NCBI RefSeq assembly: GCF_000223905.1
Contig: NC_015948.1
Span: forward strand, 2,852,001-2,916,000
Reading direction: 5' to 3'
DNA length: 64,000 nt
Origin: Haloarcula hispanica ATCC 33960
Lineage (GTDB): Archaea; Halobacteriota; Halobacteria; Halobacteriales; Haloarculaceae
Shown here: positions 43,130 to 52,020 of the stretch, in pieces
Position numbering within the stretch: position 1 is the first letter of the stretch
Layout: each line of letters begins with the position of its first letter
Notes under the pieces: generated by a model
What the model saw: the letters and a program-made list of their open reading frames with translations, nothing else
Told to the model about the DNA's origin: nothing
The model's database searches: none
Position numbers and translations under genes: made by a program

Positions 43130-44995
43130 TCAGTCGTCGCTCGGTTCGACGGCACCGCCGCCGTAGCTCTCGCGGACGGTGCTGATGTTGTCGTACCCCT
43201 TCTTGACCAGCGCCAGAGCGAGGCCGATGAGGGTCAGTGCCAGAAGCGTCTGGATAATCGTTGCGAACAGTTTCACACCGCTCGCACCGCCCACGATAAT
43301 CGTCTGGTAGATGTTCTGGTAGAACGCGAGCCAGCCGAGGCCGAGCACGGTTATCGCCACCATGACGGCCATCGGTACGCCCGTGGAGTACAGCTGTTTG
43401 CTCTTGTCCCAGTTAGCCAGCCAGACCGTCGCGGTCAGCAGTGCGAGCGCGGCCAGCAGCTGGTTCGCACCGCCGAACAGCGCCCACAGGACGACCCACT
43501 GGCCGGAGATGACCATCACGTACGCGAGGCCACACTGGATGATCGGGTTCGTGTACCGACCGCGGCCGAGTTCGCCCAGCGTCGAACGGATGCCACCGCC
43601 CACGTCGAGGCCAGTCGATGTCTGGCCGGCCGGCAGACCGACGATCTCTTCCATCATGTAGCGGCCGAGCCGGACAGCCGTGTCAGTAGACGTAAGCAGG
43701 AAGCTCACGAGAACGAGCGCCATGAACGGCGCGCCGAAGGACTGTGGGAGGCCGAGGCTCGTCAGGATGATGCCACCACCCGTCGCGAAGTTCGGCAGCG
43801 CCGCGCCAATACCGCCCGCAGGGTCGGGGAAGCCGGCGACCGCGAGCGTCGACAGCGCGACGGCCGCGAGCAGCCCCTCACCGAGCATCCCGCCGTAGCC
43901 GATCAGGCGGGCGTCGGTCTCCTTATCGAGTTGCTTCGCCGTCGTCCCGGAGGAGACCAGCGAGTGGAAGCCGCTGATGGTTCCACAGGCGATGGTAATG
44001 AAAAGCAGCGGGAACAGCGGGTACAGACCCGCACCCTCGACGCCCCAGAAGCCGTTGAAGGCACCCAGCGAGCTGTCGATGACCAGCGGCTGGCTCGACG
44101 AGCCGAGGATGGTCCCGACGATAATGGCGAGCAGCGCGCCGCCGACACCGGTGTACAGCAGGAACGAGGAGAGGTAGTCACGCGGCTGGAGCAACACCCA
44201 CACCGGGAGCGCGCTGGCGACGGCGGCGTAGGCCATGATGACCGGTATCCACGCCGCAGTGTTGCCGCCCAGCGCGCTCGCGCCAGGCACCCAGGAACCG
44301 CTCCCGCCGAGCAACACGATGACGGACATCTCCGCGGTCCGTTCGGCCGTCGGTTCGAACAGGGCAATCGGGAACTGAATCCCAGCGAAGACGCCGGCGA
44401 AAACGCCTGCGACGAACAGGACTGTGCCGAGGATGAACGGCCCGTTGAGCTGGTAGAGGTACACGCCGAACGCCAGCGCGAGGGCAATGTAGACCAGCGA
44501 CGCCGTCACCACCTCGGGGTAGGCGTTGAACACGATCCCGACCACCAGCGCGAACACTGCGACGACGAGGATAATCGTCAGGAACGCGAACCACAGCAGC
44601 ATGTTCTTTCCGCCCTCGCCGACGTACTCACCGACGATGTAGCCGATGGACTTCCCCTCGTGTCGGAGCGAGCCCGACAGCGAGACGAAGTCGTGGACGC
44701 TACCCATCAGTGGGTTGCCGATAGCGATCCACAGTAGTGCGGGAACCCACCCCCAGATGGCCCCCGCAGTAATCGGTCCGACAATCGGTGCCCCACCCGC
44801 GATACTGGAGTAGTGGTGACCCAGCAATACCGGTTTCTTCGACGGGACGTATTCCTGCCCGTCTTCGTACTTGTGTGCCGGTGTCTCGTTGGCGTTGTCG
44901 AGTTCGAGGAACCGCGCGAGGTACTTCGAATACCCCAGGTACCCCACGCTGAACGTCACCAGTACTGCCAGGACGATCCAGATTACCTGTGTCAT
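43130..44995 (-). CDS. cstA: Carbon starvation protein CstA (pyruvate/peptide transporter family)
   Basis: A 621-aa membrane protein with about 16-18 helices. GYLGYSKYLARFLELD, YVPSKKPVLLGHHYSSIAGG and PGSVHD-type segments (NPLMGSVHDFVSLSGSLR) match CstA/BtsT family starts, with FHSLVSSGTTAKQLDKETDA in the middle. Bacterial members import pyruvate or peptides in starvation. It stands alone, with an AT-rich 5' region (45000-45060) that holds its promoter. Substrate in this organism is unknown. Confidence 0.93.
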   Translation of the reverse strand: MTQVIWIVLAVLVTFSVGYLGYSKYLARFLELDNANETPAHKYEDGQEYVPSKKPVLLGHHYSSIAGGAPIVGPITAGAIWGWVPALLWIAIGNPLMGSVHDFVSLSGSLRHEGKSIGYIVGEYVGEGGKNMLLWFAFLTIILVVAVFALVVGIVFNAYPEVVTASLVYIALALAFGVYLYQLNGPFILGTVLFVAGVFAGVFAGIQFPIALFEPTAERTAEMSVIVLLGGSGSWVPGASALGGNTAAWIPVIMAYAAVASALPVWVLLQPRDYLSSFLLYTGVGGALLAIIVGTILGSSSQPLVIDSSLGAFNGFWGVEGAGLYPLFPLLFITIACGTISGFHSLVSSGTTAKQLDKETDARLIGYGGMLGEGLLAAVALSTLAVAGFPDPAGGIGAALPNFATGGGIILTSLGLPQSFGAPFMALVLVSFLLTSTDTAVRLGRYMMEEIVGLPAGQTSTGLDVGGGIRSTLGELGRGRYTNPIIQCGLAYVMVISGQWVVLWALFGGANQLLAALALLTATVWLANWDKSKQLYSTGVPMAVMVAITVLGLGWLAFYQNIYQTIIVGGASGVKLFATIIQTLLALTLIGLALALVKKGYDNISTVRESYGGGAVEPSDD

Positions 44996-45019
44996 GTATG
45001 TGCATGAATGGTAACCAAC

Positions 45020-45060
45020 ATCAAGCTATTAATAGTTATTATATTTTTCTTATATATCTC
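45020..45060 (-). promoter_or_regulatory. AT-rich promoter region of cstA
   Basis: An A/T-dominated stretch containing the palindrome CTATTAATAG (45026-45035) and TTATATTTTT, about 30-60 bp upstream of cstA on the minus strand. It is the most AT-rich patch here and fits a TATA/BRE region; factor binding is not shown. Confidence 0.55.
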
Positions 45061-45169
45061 AAATCCGTCAGAATACGCTCGGTCACACGGCTTCGACTAT
45101 CAACGAAAATCTAATATCTGATTACTTATCGGTTATGCGCGGCCCACACATGAGCGGCGGGTCGCCGGC

Positions 45170-46144
45170 TCAGACGAACGTCGGTGCCTCGGCGTCCGTC
45201 TCGACGTCGAATTCGGCGGCGACATCGTCGAGCAGGTCGCCTTTCACCTCCGCCGTGCGGGTCGTGATTTCCGCGACCAGCGGCGGGTCGAGCGTCTCTC
45301 GGACCTCCTGTAGCCGTTCGTTCTCAGTCGCGACGCGGTCTCGGAGATACCGGGCCCCGCGGCCGTCCTCGTCGGGGTCCGGCTCGGGCGTGAGTTTGTT
45401 GGCGACGAGGCCCCGAACCGAGAGGTCACGCTCCCGCATCTCGGCGATGGCGCGCCGCGTCTCGTTGACCGAGAGCTGGTCGGGGTTGAGCACGAGGAAG
45501 AAGGCGGCGTCGGACTGCAACGCGCCGCTGGCGAACTCGAAGAACTCCTTGCGGTCTTGCAGGCGGGCCAGCACCGGGTCGCCGTCCATCACGCGCCGGG
45601 GCTCGTTGTTCCCGATGGCGGCCTTCTCGAAGAGGTCGATGCTCTTCTCGCGTTTGTGCATCAGCCGGTCGATCCACCCCTCGAGGAACTCCGGGAGGCC
45701 GAGCAGGCGGAGCGTGCTGCCGGTCGGCGACGTGTCGAAGACGACCCGGTCGTACGGGTCGGCGTTGCGCATCACGTCGACGAAGCGGTCGAACAGCGCC
45801 GACTCGTAGGCCCCCGGCGTCTGGTGGGCCATCTCTAGCTGCTGGTTGATTTCGTTGACCATCGCTGCCGACACCTGCTCGGAGAGGTCGTTACGGATGC
45901 CGTCGAGGTGGCGCTGGGTCTCGGTTTCGGGGTCGATTTCCATCGCGTCGAGACCGTCGATACCCTCGACGGATTCGGGGTCGTCGCTGAAGGGCTGGTC
46001 GAACACGTCGGTCACCGAGTGGGCCGGGTCCGTCGAGACGACGAGCGTGTCGAGGCCCGAACGTGCGGATTTGACGCCGTAGGCACAGGAGACGGTGGTC
46101 TTGCCGACCCCGCCCTTGCCGCCGAAGAAGACGAACGGTTCCAT
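45170..46144 (-). CDS. ArsA/Get3-family ATPase
   Basis: A 324-aa P-loop protein. GGKGGVGKTTVSCAYGVKSA is the deviant Walker A of ArsA/Get3; LVVSTDPAHSVTDVFDQP and VVFDTSPTGSTLRLLGLPEF follow. It has one ATPase half and no CxxC metal-binding motif, so it is a Get3-like or unassigned ATPase rather than an arsenite pump. Its ATG overlaps the stop of the preceding 98-aa gene (shared base at 46144), so the two are coupled. The long open frame upstream is not part of it. Confidence 0.9.
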   Translation of the reverse strand: MEPFVFFGGKGGVGKTTVSCAYGVKSARSGLDTLVVSTDPAHSVTDVFDQPFSDDPESVEGIDGLDAMEIDPETETQRHLDGIRNDLSEQVSAAMVNEINQQLEMAHQTPGAYESALFDRFVDVMRNADPYDRVVFDTSPTGSTLRLLGLPEFLEGWIDRLMHKREKSIDLFEKAAIGNNEPRRVMDGDPVLARLQDRKEFFEFASGALQSDAAFFLVLNPDQLSVNETRRAIAEMRERDLSVRGLVANKLTPEPDPDEDGRGARYLRDRVATENERLQEVRETLDPPLVAEITTRTAEVKGDLLDDVAAEFDVETDAEAPTFV

Positions 46145-46440
46145 CAGAAGTGGTACTGCTGGCCCTTGCGTTCGATGTACGACCCCCGGTCCCACAGCCG
46201 CCGCTCCCAGGCCTCGAAGGTGTCTTCGAGGTACGGCAGCAGTTCGGCGGTGTAGTACGACACCGGCGACGGGATGCCGAAGGCGTCGGGGAAACAGGCC
46301 AGCATGAACGCGTCCTCGATGTCCTCGGCCTCCTTCTCGATTTTCTCGTAGGCCGGGTGCGTTATCATGCCGTGGTACAGGCCGCGGGCCCACTCCCGCA
46401 GCGTCCGGCGAAAGCGCTCGATTCGGTCGGCCAGTTCCAT
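46144..46440 (-). CDS. 98-residue protein coupled to the ArsA-type ATPase
   Basis: A helical protein starting MELADRIERFRRTLREWARG, then AEDIEDAFMLACFPDAFGIP, SPVSYYTAELLPYLEDTFEA and a polar end. Its stop overlaps the ATPase ATG (TGATG). It lacks membrane helices and metal motifs. The coupling suggests that it works with the ATPase, perhaps as a client or adaptor; I know of no described function. Confidence 0.8.
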   Translation of the reverse strand: MELADRIERFRRTLREWARGLYHGMITHPAYEKIEKEAEDIEDAFMLACFPDAFGIPSPVSYYTAELLPYLEDTFEAWERRLWDRGSYIERKGQQYHF

Positions 46441-46585
46441 CGTGGGTCGTGTGTGCGAGAGGCACGGAGTAAAAGCTGTCGCAGTTACCCGTCGATAGTG
46501 CCCACGCGCTCTGGCGGGACAGCGGTCGTGTTCGGCTCCCGGAAACGAGGCGCGATTTGAAGGGAGGCGGCCCACAACGGGAGGT

Positions 46586-47872
46586 ATGCGCGACACAATT
46601 CCCGTCACGATTCTCTCCGGAAGCCTCGGGGCCGGGAAGACGACACTGCTGAACCACCTGCTGACCGAGGCCGGCGACCGCGACATCGCCGTCCTCGTCA
46701 ACGACATGGGAACCGTCAACGTCGACGCGGAACTGATCGCCGAGGGATCCGAACTGGACGTCGACGACGGCGTCGCGGAGCTTTCGAACGGCTGTATCTG
46801 CTGTGAACTGCAGGACGATCTCGAAACGGCAGTCGTCCGGCTGGCGAACAATCGGGACTTCGACGCGCTGGTCGTCGAGTCCTCTGGCATCTCCGAGCCA
46901 GCGCCCGTCGCGCGGCTGTTCACAACCGAATCGCGCGTGGCCGCGCTCTATCGCGTCGACACGCTCGTGACCGTGCTGGATACCCGACTGTTCCTCGACG
47001 CATTCGCCGGCGAGACGCCGGCGCGTCGCGGTACTGTAGAAGCGAACGCCGACGGAGATGGCGACGGCGCAGCGGCCGACGACGCCGACCGCCCCCTCTC
47101 TGATCTCATGGTCGAACAGGTCGAACTGTCGAACGTCGTCCTCCTGAACAAGGCCGACCTCTGCTCCGACGCGGAACTCGACGAGGCCGAAGGATTGGTG
47201 CGGGCGCTCCAGCCAGACGCCGAGACTATCCGAACGACCTTCTCACAGGTCGACCCCGACCGGCTGTTCGACCGCGGGCTGTTCGACCAGCACGAAATCA
47301 ACGACCTGCCGGGCTGGAAGCGGGCGCTGGCCGAGGCCGGGCACAGCCACGGCGGAGATGGCCACGACCACGGTGCCGAGGGCGATGCGGACGACGCCGG
47401 CCACGGACACGCCGACCACAAGCACCCCGAGGAGGTGTACGGCGTCACCTCCTTCACCTACCGCCGCCGCCGGCCGTTCCACCCCGACCGACTCGCCGAC
47501 GCGTTGCGGGACCTCCCGTCAGGTGTCGTCCGCTCGAAGGGCACCGTCTGGCTGGCGGGCACCGAGCGCCGCGTCGTCATCGGCCAGGCCGGCCCTTCGA
47601 TACGGGCCGAGGCACAGGGACCCTGGATTGCGAGCCTCCCCGAAGTCGAGCGGGACATGTACCGCTCGAACCGGCCGGAACTCGACTGGCACGACGAGCA
47701 CGGCGACCGACGGACAGAACTGGTGTTCATCGGGACGGACTACGACGAAGACGCCCTTCGGACGGCGCTCGATGGCGCGCTCGTCACGGACGAAGAATGG
47801 ACGGACAGCGAGTCGCTCACGGGTCCGTTCCCGTCAGAACAGGGGGATGAAACGGTTATCCGGAGCCCTTAG
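46586..47872 (+). CDS. CobW-type G3E GTPase (putative metallochaperone)
   Basis: A 428-aa COG0523 protein. P-loop GSLGAGKTTLLNHLL near residue 12, the CxCC motif NGCICCELQDDL near residue 70, and NKAD for guanine recognition. A His/Asp-rich insert (GHSHGGDGHDHGAEG...HGHADHKH) lies about residues 252-280, and a CobW_C domain follows (YRRRRPFHPDRLADAL). It is probably a Zn or other metal chaperone. Convergent with a zinc-ribbon gene, overlapping it by 4 bp at the stops. Confidence 0.92.
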   Translation: MRDTIPVTILSGSLGAGKTTLLNHLLTEAGDRDIAVLVNDMGTVNVDAELIAEGSELDVDDGVAELSNGCICCELQDDLETAVVRLANNRDFDALVVESSGISEPAPVARLFTTESRVAALYRVDTLVTVLDTRLFLDAFAGETPARRGTVEANADGDGDGAAADDADRPLSDLMVEQVELSNVVLLNKADLCSDAELDEAEGLVRALQPDAETIRTTFSQVDPDRLFDRGLFDQHEINDLPGWKRALAEAGHSHGGDGHDHGAEGDADDAGHGHADHKHPEEVYGVTSFTYRRRRPFHPDRLADALRDLPSGVVRSKGTVWLAGTERRVVIGQAGPSIRAEAQGPWIASLPEVERDMYRSNRPELDWHDEHGDRRTELVFIGTDYDEDALRTALDGALVTDEEWTDSESLTGPFPSEQGDETVIRSP

Positions 47873-48075
47873 CAGGCACAGTCACGACCGGCCGCACGCT
47901 CGAAGCGCATCTCCTCGCCGCAGTCCGGACAGACCGGTTCGCCCTCCAGTTCGACGTCTCTGATGCGAACGCTGCAGTCGTCACACCAGTACGCCCCCTT
48001 GGACCCGTCGTCGGGGCGGGACTTCGCGTCCGACTCTGACGTGAGTGCCTCCTTGACGCTGTCGAGGATGCTCAT
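47869..48075 (-). CDS. 68-residue zinc-ribbon micro-protein
   Basis: A small acidic protein. WCDDC at about residues 31-35 and VCPDCGEEM at about 49-57 give two CxxC pairs 16 residues apart, a zinc ribbon; the C-terminus ends CAC. It may bind RNA or act in a transcription or ribosome-associated process. It overlaps the CobW gene by 4 bp tail-to-tail. Function unknown. Confidence 0.82.
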   Translation of the reverse strand: MSILDSVKEALTSESDAKSRPDDGSKGAYWCDDCSVRIRDVELEGEPVCPDCGEEMRFERAAGRDCAC

Positions 48076-48195
48076 GATCGTATATTGAAATTACGGCTAC
48101 TAAACGTACCGTGGTTGTGTGCAGTCGTCTCACGACCAGCGGTAGTCACGTCGCTCAGTGCCGCGTACCGACACCCAGCACGTTGACCCGCCGGC

Positions 48196-48609
48196 TTACG
48201 CCCCGGGCACGTCCGCCGCCAGGTCTTCGATGGCCCGCTCCAGTTCGTTGCCGCGCTTCCAGGCGGCGATTCGGTCGGCAAAGGGCAGCGGCAGGTTCAG
48301 CGAGACGGTCGACCGCATCGTGAGGCGGGACCCGTTTTCCTCCGGTGTAACGATGACTTGGGTCTCCAGATGGTCAAACGGGCCGACCTCGCCCTCGGCA
48401 GTGTACCGGAGGCCGTCCTCCCGGGACTCGAAGCGTAGCGGGACCGACATTCCCGGGCCGGCGGCGGTAACCAGGGTTCCCGTGTCAGTCTCTTCGACGG
48501 CCGTTACGGTAAACGTCCCCTCCGCCGCGACGACCGCCTCCGGCGAGAGCGTGCGGTGGACAGCCGGCGGCCGCGCCAGCACGAACCGAGAGCGTTCGAC
48601 CTCGCGCAT
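48196..48609 (-). CDS. SRPBCC-type ligand-binding protein
   Basis: A 137-aa START/Bet v1-like protein. It begins MREVERSRFVLARPPAVHRT and has TYTVTAVEE-like strands (GTFTVTAVEETDTGTLVTAA) and a GSRLTMRSTVSLNLPLPFAD segment before a last long helix. The family binds hydrophobic ligands or lipids; the ligand is unknown. I chose ATG 48609. Confidence 0.78.
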   Translation of the reverse strand: MREVERSRFVLARPPAVHRTLSPEAVVAAEGTFTVTAVEETDTGTLVTAAGPGMSVPLRFESREDGLRYTAEGEVGPFDHLETQVIVTPEENGSRLTMRSTVSLNLPLPFADRIAAWKRGNELERAIEDLAADVPGA

Positions 48610-48639
48610 ACCAGTCCACAGACACACCGGGGTAGTAAA

Positions 48640-48954
48640 TCACAGGGCCAGCGGGGCGGAGACGCCGACCAGCAAGACAGCGAAGCCGATACCGATGTAA
48701 ATGAGGCGCTGAAATCGGAGTTCCGGGGCTATCTGTACCGAGGGCGGCGGCGCAGTCCAGACAAGCCGGTGGTACGCGACGGCGGCGACAGCGACGGTCC
48801 CGGCTGTGGCAACGGTCAGGCCGGCCCACACTGGCAGCCCGTACGCGAGGCCGTACAGCGGGCCGACGGAGAACAGCAGCATCACCGCCGTCATGGTGCA
48901 GACGAGAAACGGGACCGGGTCGACCGGGTCCCCATGACGGTTTTGAACGTTCAT
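48640..48954 (-). CDS. Small membrane protein, 3 predicted helices
   Basis: A 104-aa protein. Helices are predicted at about residues 14-36 (PFLVCTMTAVMLLFSVGPLY), 42-62 (VWAGLTVATAGTVAVAAVAY) and 83-103. No family recognised. It lies 30 bp upstream of the SRPBCC gene on the same strand and is divergent from the next gene. Confidence 0.7.
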   Translation of the reverse strand: MNVQNRHGDPVDPVPFLVCTMTAVMLLFSVGPLYGLAYGLPVWAGLTVATAGTVAVAAVAYHRLVWTAPPPSVQIAPELRFQRLIYIGIGFAVLLVGVSAPLAL

Positions 48955-49078
48955 ACGCCCGTGTTGGGTACCGAGCGTGTTTAGTTGCGCGACTCGGCCG
49001 CCGCCAGCTAGAGCGAGCGTATCGAACTCCCCAGGCGCTGCCAAAGAGCTAAGGGGCGTCCCGTCCGTGTTCGTGGGC

Positions 49079-49291
49079 ATGAGCGACGCGAACGGGTTCG
49101 AGGAGGGGGCGAGCGGGTCGCAGGGTGACCCGCGGGTACTCATCGCGATGAACGTCGTGCTCTCGACGGTGTTTGCGGCCACTATCATCTGGGGGCTGAG
49201 CGTCATCGGCGCGGCGGAACTCACGGCTATCAACGTCGCGACCGGCGCGATACTGCTGTTCGCACTGACCTATGCCATTACGCTCCAGTAG
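49079..49291 (+). CDS. Small membrane protein, 2 predicted helices
   Basis: A 70-aa protein starting MSDANGFEEGASGSQGDPRV. Helices LIAMNVVLSTVFAATIIWGL and ATGAILLFALTYAITL are predicted. It ends just 30 bp before the convergent cupin gene. No function known. Confidence 0.7.
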   Translation: MSDANGFEEGASGSQGDPRVLIAMNVVLSTVFAATIIWGLSVIGAAELTAINVATGAILLFALTYAITLQ

Positions 49292-49321
49292 CGGGCCAAC
49301 GGAACGATCTCGACGCTCGGC

Positions 49322-49693
49322 TTACTCGGGGTCGTACGGGTGGACGTCGTCCACCGCGGGCGCGCCGACGACGAGCGTCCGTACTGATTCGGTCGCCGAC
49401 TCGGGGTTGTGCGCCCGCTGGGGGCTGTCCGGTTCGACGACGAACGCCTCGTCTTCGCCGACCTCGTAGGTCTGCTCCGGCGTCTCGACGGCGAGCGTCC
49501 CCGAGAGGACGTAGAACAGTTCCTCCTGATTATCGTGGTAGTGGTACGCGAGCGGGATATCCTCGCCGGGAGCGACCTCGTAGACGTTCACGGCCGCGTT
49601 TTCGAGACCGGCCGCGTCACTGATGGAGCGCTGGACACTGGGTCGGTCCGGTGTCGGCTCGATATCGTCGACTGCGAGGTGGTGATAACCCAT
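49322..49693 (-). CDS. Cupin-domain protein
   Basis: A 123-aa cupin. The metal-binding motif 1 is YHYHDNQEELFYVLSG (HxH...E) and motif 2 is PDSPQRAHNPE-like (His). Both sites are present, so it may bind Fe, Mn or Ni. Cupins of this size include isomerases and dioxygenases; the substrate is unknown. Just upstream is the CorC/HlyC gene, 50 bp away. Confidence 0.85.
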   Translation of the reverse strand: MGYHHLAVDDIEPTPDRPSVQRSISDAAGLENAAVNVYEVAPGEDIPLAYHYHDNQEELFYVLSGTLAVETPEQTYEVGEDEAFVVEPDSPQRAHNPESATESVRTLVVGAPAVDDVHPYDPE

Positions 49694-49743
49694 GTCATCC
49701 CTGTCAACAGCGACCGACGTAAAACGACTGCTCCCGCAAGTGC

Positions 49744-51132
49744 TCAGTCCGTGACCTCTTCGGCGTCGACCGACTCGGTTTCGTCGGTTTCGAGGCGGAC
49801 AACGCGAGCTTTCATGATGCGCGTGTTTTCGACCTGTTCGACGCGGATCTCGACGCCGTCGTAGGTGATGGTCTCACCCTCTTCGACCAGTCGGCCAGCC
49901 CGGTTGAAGATGAAGCCGGCGATGGTCTCGAACTCCTCGCCTTCGGGCAGGTCCAGGTCCAGCGCCTCGTTGACCTCCTCGATGTTGACCTCGCCTTTGA
50001 CCGTGACTGTGTCGTCGTCGACGTACTCGATCGGCTCTTCCTCCTCGCCTTCGAGTATCTCGCCGACAATCTCCTCGGTCAGGTCCTCCATCGTCACCAG
50101 CCCCTCAGTGGTCCCGAACTCGTCGATGACGATGACCATGTGCAGGCGTTCGGCCCGCATCTCGGTCAGCAGGTCGTCGACGTTCTTCGACTCGGGGACG
50201 TGCAGGGTCGGCTCGATGAGGTCTTCGAGGTCCATGTTGCGGGCCACCGCCTCGCCGTAGTTGAGGTCCCGAACGAGGTCCCGGATGTGGATGACGCCGA
50301 TGACGTTGTCCAGGCTCCCCTCGTAGACGGGGATGCGGGCGTGGCCGCTCTGGATGCACGTCTCCAGGGCTTCCTCGGCAGAAGCCTCCTTGGCGACCGC
50401 GGTCATGTCCAGGCGCGGCGTCATCACTTCCTTGGCAATAGTGTCGTTGAACCGCAGCGTGCGCTGGAGCATCTCGCGTTCGTCCTCGTCGAGGACGCCC
50501 TCGCGCTCGCCCGTCTCGATGATGTCCTGTATCTCCTCGCGGGTGACGTAGGAGGTCTCGATGGCGGAGCGGCCCCCGGTGATTTTGTTGACGACGCGCG
50601 TGAGGTAGTCGAACAGCAGGATAAGCGGGAGCAGCACCTTCTCGGCAGCCTTGAGCGGTTTGGAGATGCGCAGCGCCCACGATTCGGTGTTCTCCACCGC
50701 GTAGCTCTTTGGCGCGCTCTCGCCGAACAGCAAAACGACGGCGGTAACGCCAAACGTCGCGATGGCGACAGCCAGCCCCTGACTATCGACGTACATCGCA
50801 AGGAGTCCAGTAGCGATGGAAGACATCGCGATATTGACGAGGTTGTTGCCGACGAGAATCGTTACCAGCAGGCGGTGGGGGTCTGATTTGAGTTGTTTGA
50901 GCGTCTTCGCACCCGGGACAGCGTCCTCGACGAGCGCTTCCGTCCGGTGTGCAGGCAGCGAGAACATCGCAATTTCTGAGGACGAGAAGAACGCCGAGAG
51001 GACGACCAGTGCGACGAGCGTGACAATACCAGCGACGAGCACCGCGTCTTTTGGTATTGGGACGCCGACGATTTCGACGCCCTGCAACATCGCTGTAGAC
51101 AGCTCAAACGGCGCAGGTGGATCCAGGGCCAT
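49744..51132 (-). CDS. CNNM/CorC (HlyC) family membrane protein with CBS domains
   Basis: A 462-aa protein. An N-terminal DUF21/CNNM membrane domain (ALVVLSAFFSSSEIAMFSLP...) is followed by two CBS modules (near VMTPRLDMTAVAKEASAEEA and RMHVIVIDEFGTTEGLVTME-like sequence) and a CorC_HlyC C-terminal domain. Members transport or sense Mg2+ or Co2+. I chose ATG 51132, since the TATA-like CTTAAT is about 38 bp upstream; ATG 51174 is possible. No operon partner. Confidence 0.88.
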   Translation of the reverse strand: MALDPPAPFELSTAMLQGVEIVGVPIPKDAVLVAGIVTLVALVVLSAFFSSSEIAMFSLPAHRTEALVEDAVPGAKTLKQLKSDPHRLLVTILVGNNLVNIAMSSIATGLLAMYVDSQGLAVAIATFGVTAVVLLFGESAPKSYAVENTESWALRISKPLKAAEKVLLPLILLFDYLTRVVNKITGGRSAIETSYVTREEIQDIIETGEREGVLDEDEREMLQRTLRFNDTIAKEVMTPRLDMTAVAKEASAEEALETCIQSGHARIPVYEGSLDNVIGVIHIRDLVRDLNYGEAVARNMDLEDLIEPTLHVPESKNVDDLLTEMRAERLHMVIVIDEFGTTEGLVTMEDLTEEIVGEILEGEEEEPIEYVDDDTVTVKGEVNIEEVNEALDLDLPEGEEFETIAGFIFNRAGRLVEEGETITYDGVEIRVEQVENTRIMKARVVRLETDETESVDAEEVTD

Positions 51133-51230
51133 CAACGGTCGAAGTTGTAATGGGTGCGGATTAAGGCTTGTCATGAAGGGGTTGTCAGCGAAGCCCTTAC
51201 CCGGCTTTCACGCGTATCACTCCACAGAGT

Positions 51231-51509
51231 ATGAGCGAGTCCGATATCACGCTGTACCGGTTGCAGGCGTGTCCGTTCTGTGAGCGCGTCGTCCGGAAGC
51301 TGGACGCCTACGACCTCGACTACCAGTCGCGGTTCGTCGAGCCGATGCACGCCGACCGTGACGTGGTCAAGCGACTGTCCGGCAAGCGGACCGTCCCGGC
51401 CATCGTCGACGAGAACACCGGCGTCACGATGTCCGAGAGCGCGAACATCGTCGCGTATCTGGAGCGGACCTACGGCGAGGGTGAGGAGACCGCAGGGGGT
51501 GTGGCCTGA
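51231..51509 (+). CDS. Glutaredoxin-like/GST N-terminal domain protein
   Basis: A 92-aa thioredoxin-fold protein. ACPFCERVVRKLD carries the CPFC active site near residue 14, and KRTVPAIVDENTGVTMSESA supplies the cis-Pro and a GST-N-like tail. It could reduce disulfides in concert with a low-molecular-weight thiol such as gamma-glutamylcysteine. Its stop overlaps the ATG of the peroxiredoxin-like gene (TGATG). Confidence 0.88.
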   Translation: MSESDITLYRLQACPFCERVVRKLDAYDLDYQSRFVEPMHADRDVVKRLSGKRTVPAIVDENTGVTMSESANIVAYLERTYGEGEETAGGVA

Positions 51510-52018
51510 TGGACCTCGACTTCGATGTCGTCGACCTCGACCCGGTTGACCATCCCGACGAGGGCGACACCGCGCCGGATTTCACACGCCCGCTCGTCAA
51601 CGACGAGTTCTGGGAGGACGAGTCGCTCTCGTCGCTGTGTGCCGACAGCGACCGGGTCGTCCTCGTGTTCCACGCGATGGACGGCGCGTTCCCGGCGACG
51701 TACATCTGGAACGAGATACGCGACCGTGCGTGGCACGAGCAGGCCACCGTCGTCGGCGTCTCCATCTCGACGCCCTACGAGCACAAGCAGCTGCTCGAAG
51801 AGCGGGAAATCGAGGGGGACTACCGGCTGTTCTCGGACCCGGCCAACGGCGTCGCACAGCAGTACGGCATCGACATGGACCTCGACGGGATGGCCGGAAT
51901 CGAGGAACCGCGCCCGTCGGTGTTCGTCCTCGATAGCGACCGGACCGTCGAGTACGCGTGGGTCGCCGAGGAGTGGCCCGACTTCCCCGACTACGACGAC
52001 GTCGAAGCCCAGCTCTAA
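51509..52018 (+). CDS. AhpC/TSA-like protein without the peroxidatic Cys
   Basis: A 169-aa thioredoxin-fold protein. The AhpC-type start is GDTAPDFTRPLVNDEFWEDE and VVLVFHAMDGAFPATYIWNE takes the place of the usual PxxxT/SxxC loop; no Cys occurs there. The only Cys is in LSSLCADS. It keeps the fold but cannot use the standard peroxidase chemistry. Its ATG overlaps the preceding glutaredoxin-like gene (shared base at 51509), so the two are co-translated. Confidence 0.82.
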   Translation: MDLDFDVVDLDPVDHPDEGDTAPDFTRPLVNDEFWEDESLSSLCADSDRVVLVFHAMDGAFPATYIWNEIRDRAWHEQATVVGVSISTPYEHKQLLEEREIEGDYRLFSDPANGVAQQYGIDMDLDGMAGIEEPRPSVFVLDSDRTVEYAWVAEEWPDFPDYDDVEAQL

Positions 52019-52020
52019 CG

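Noticed and set aside
46441..46923. Upstream extension of the 98-aa ArsA-linked frame
   Set aside because: It runs antisense into the CobW gene and has low-complexity Ser/Arg composition.
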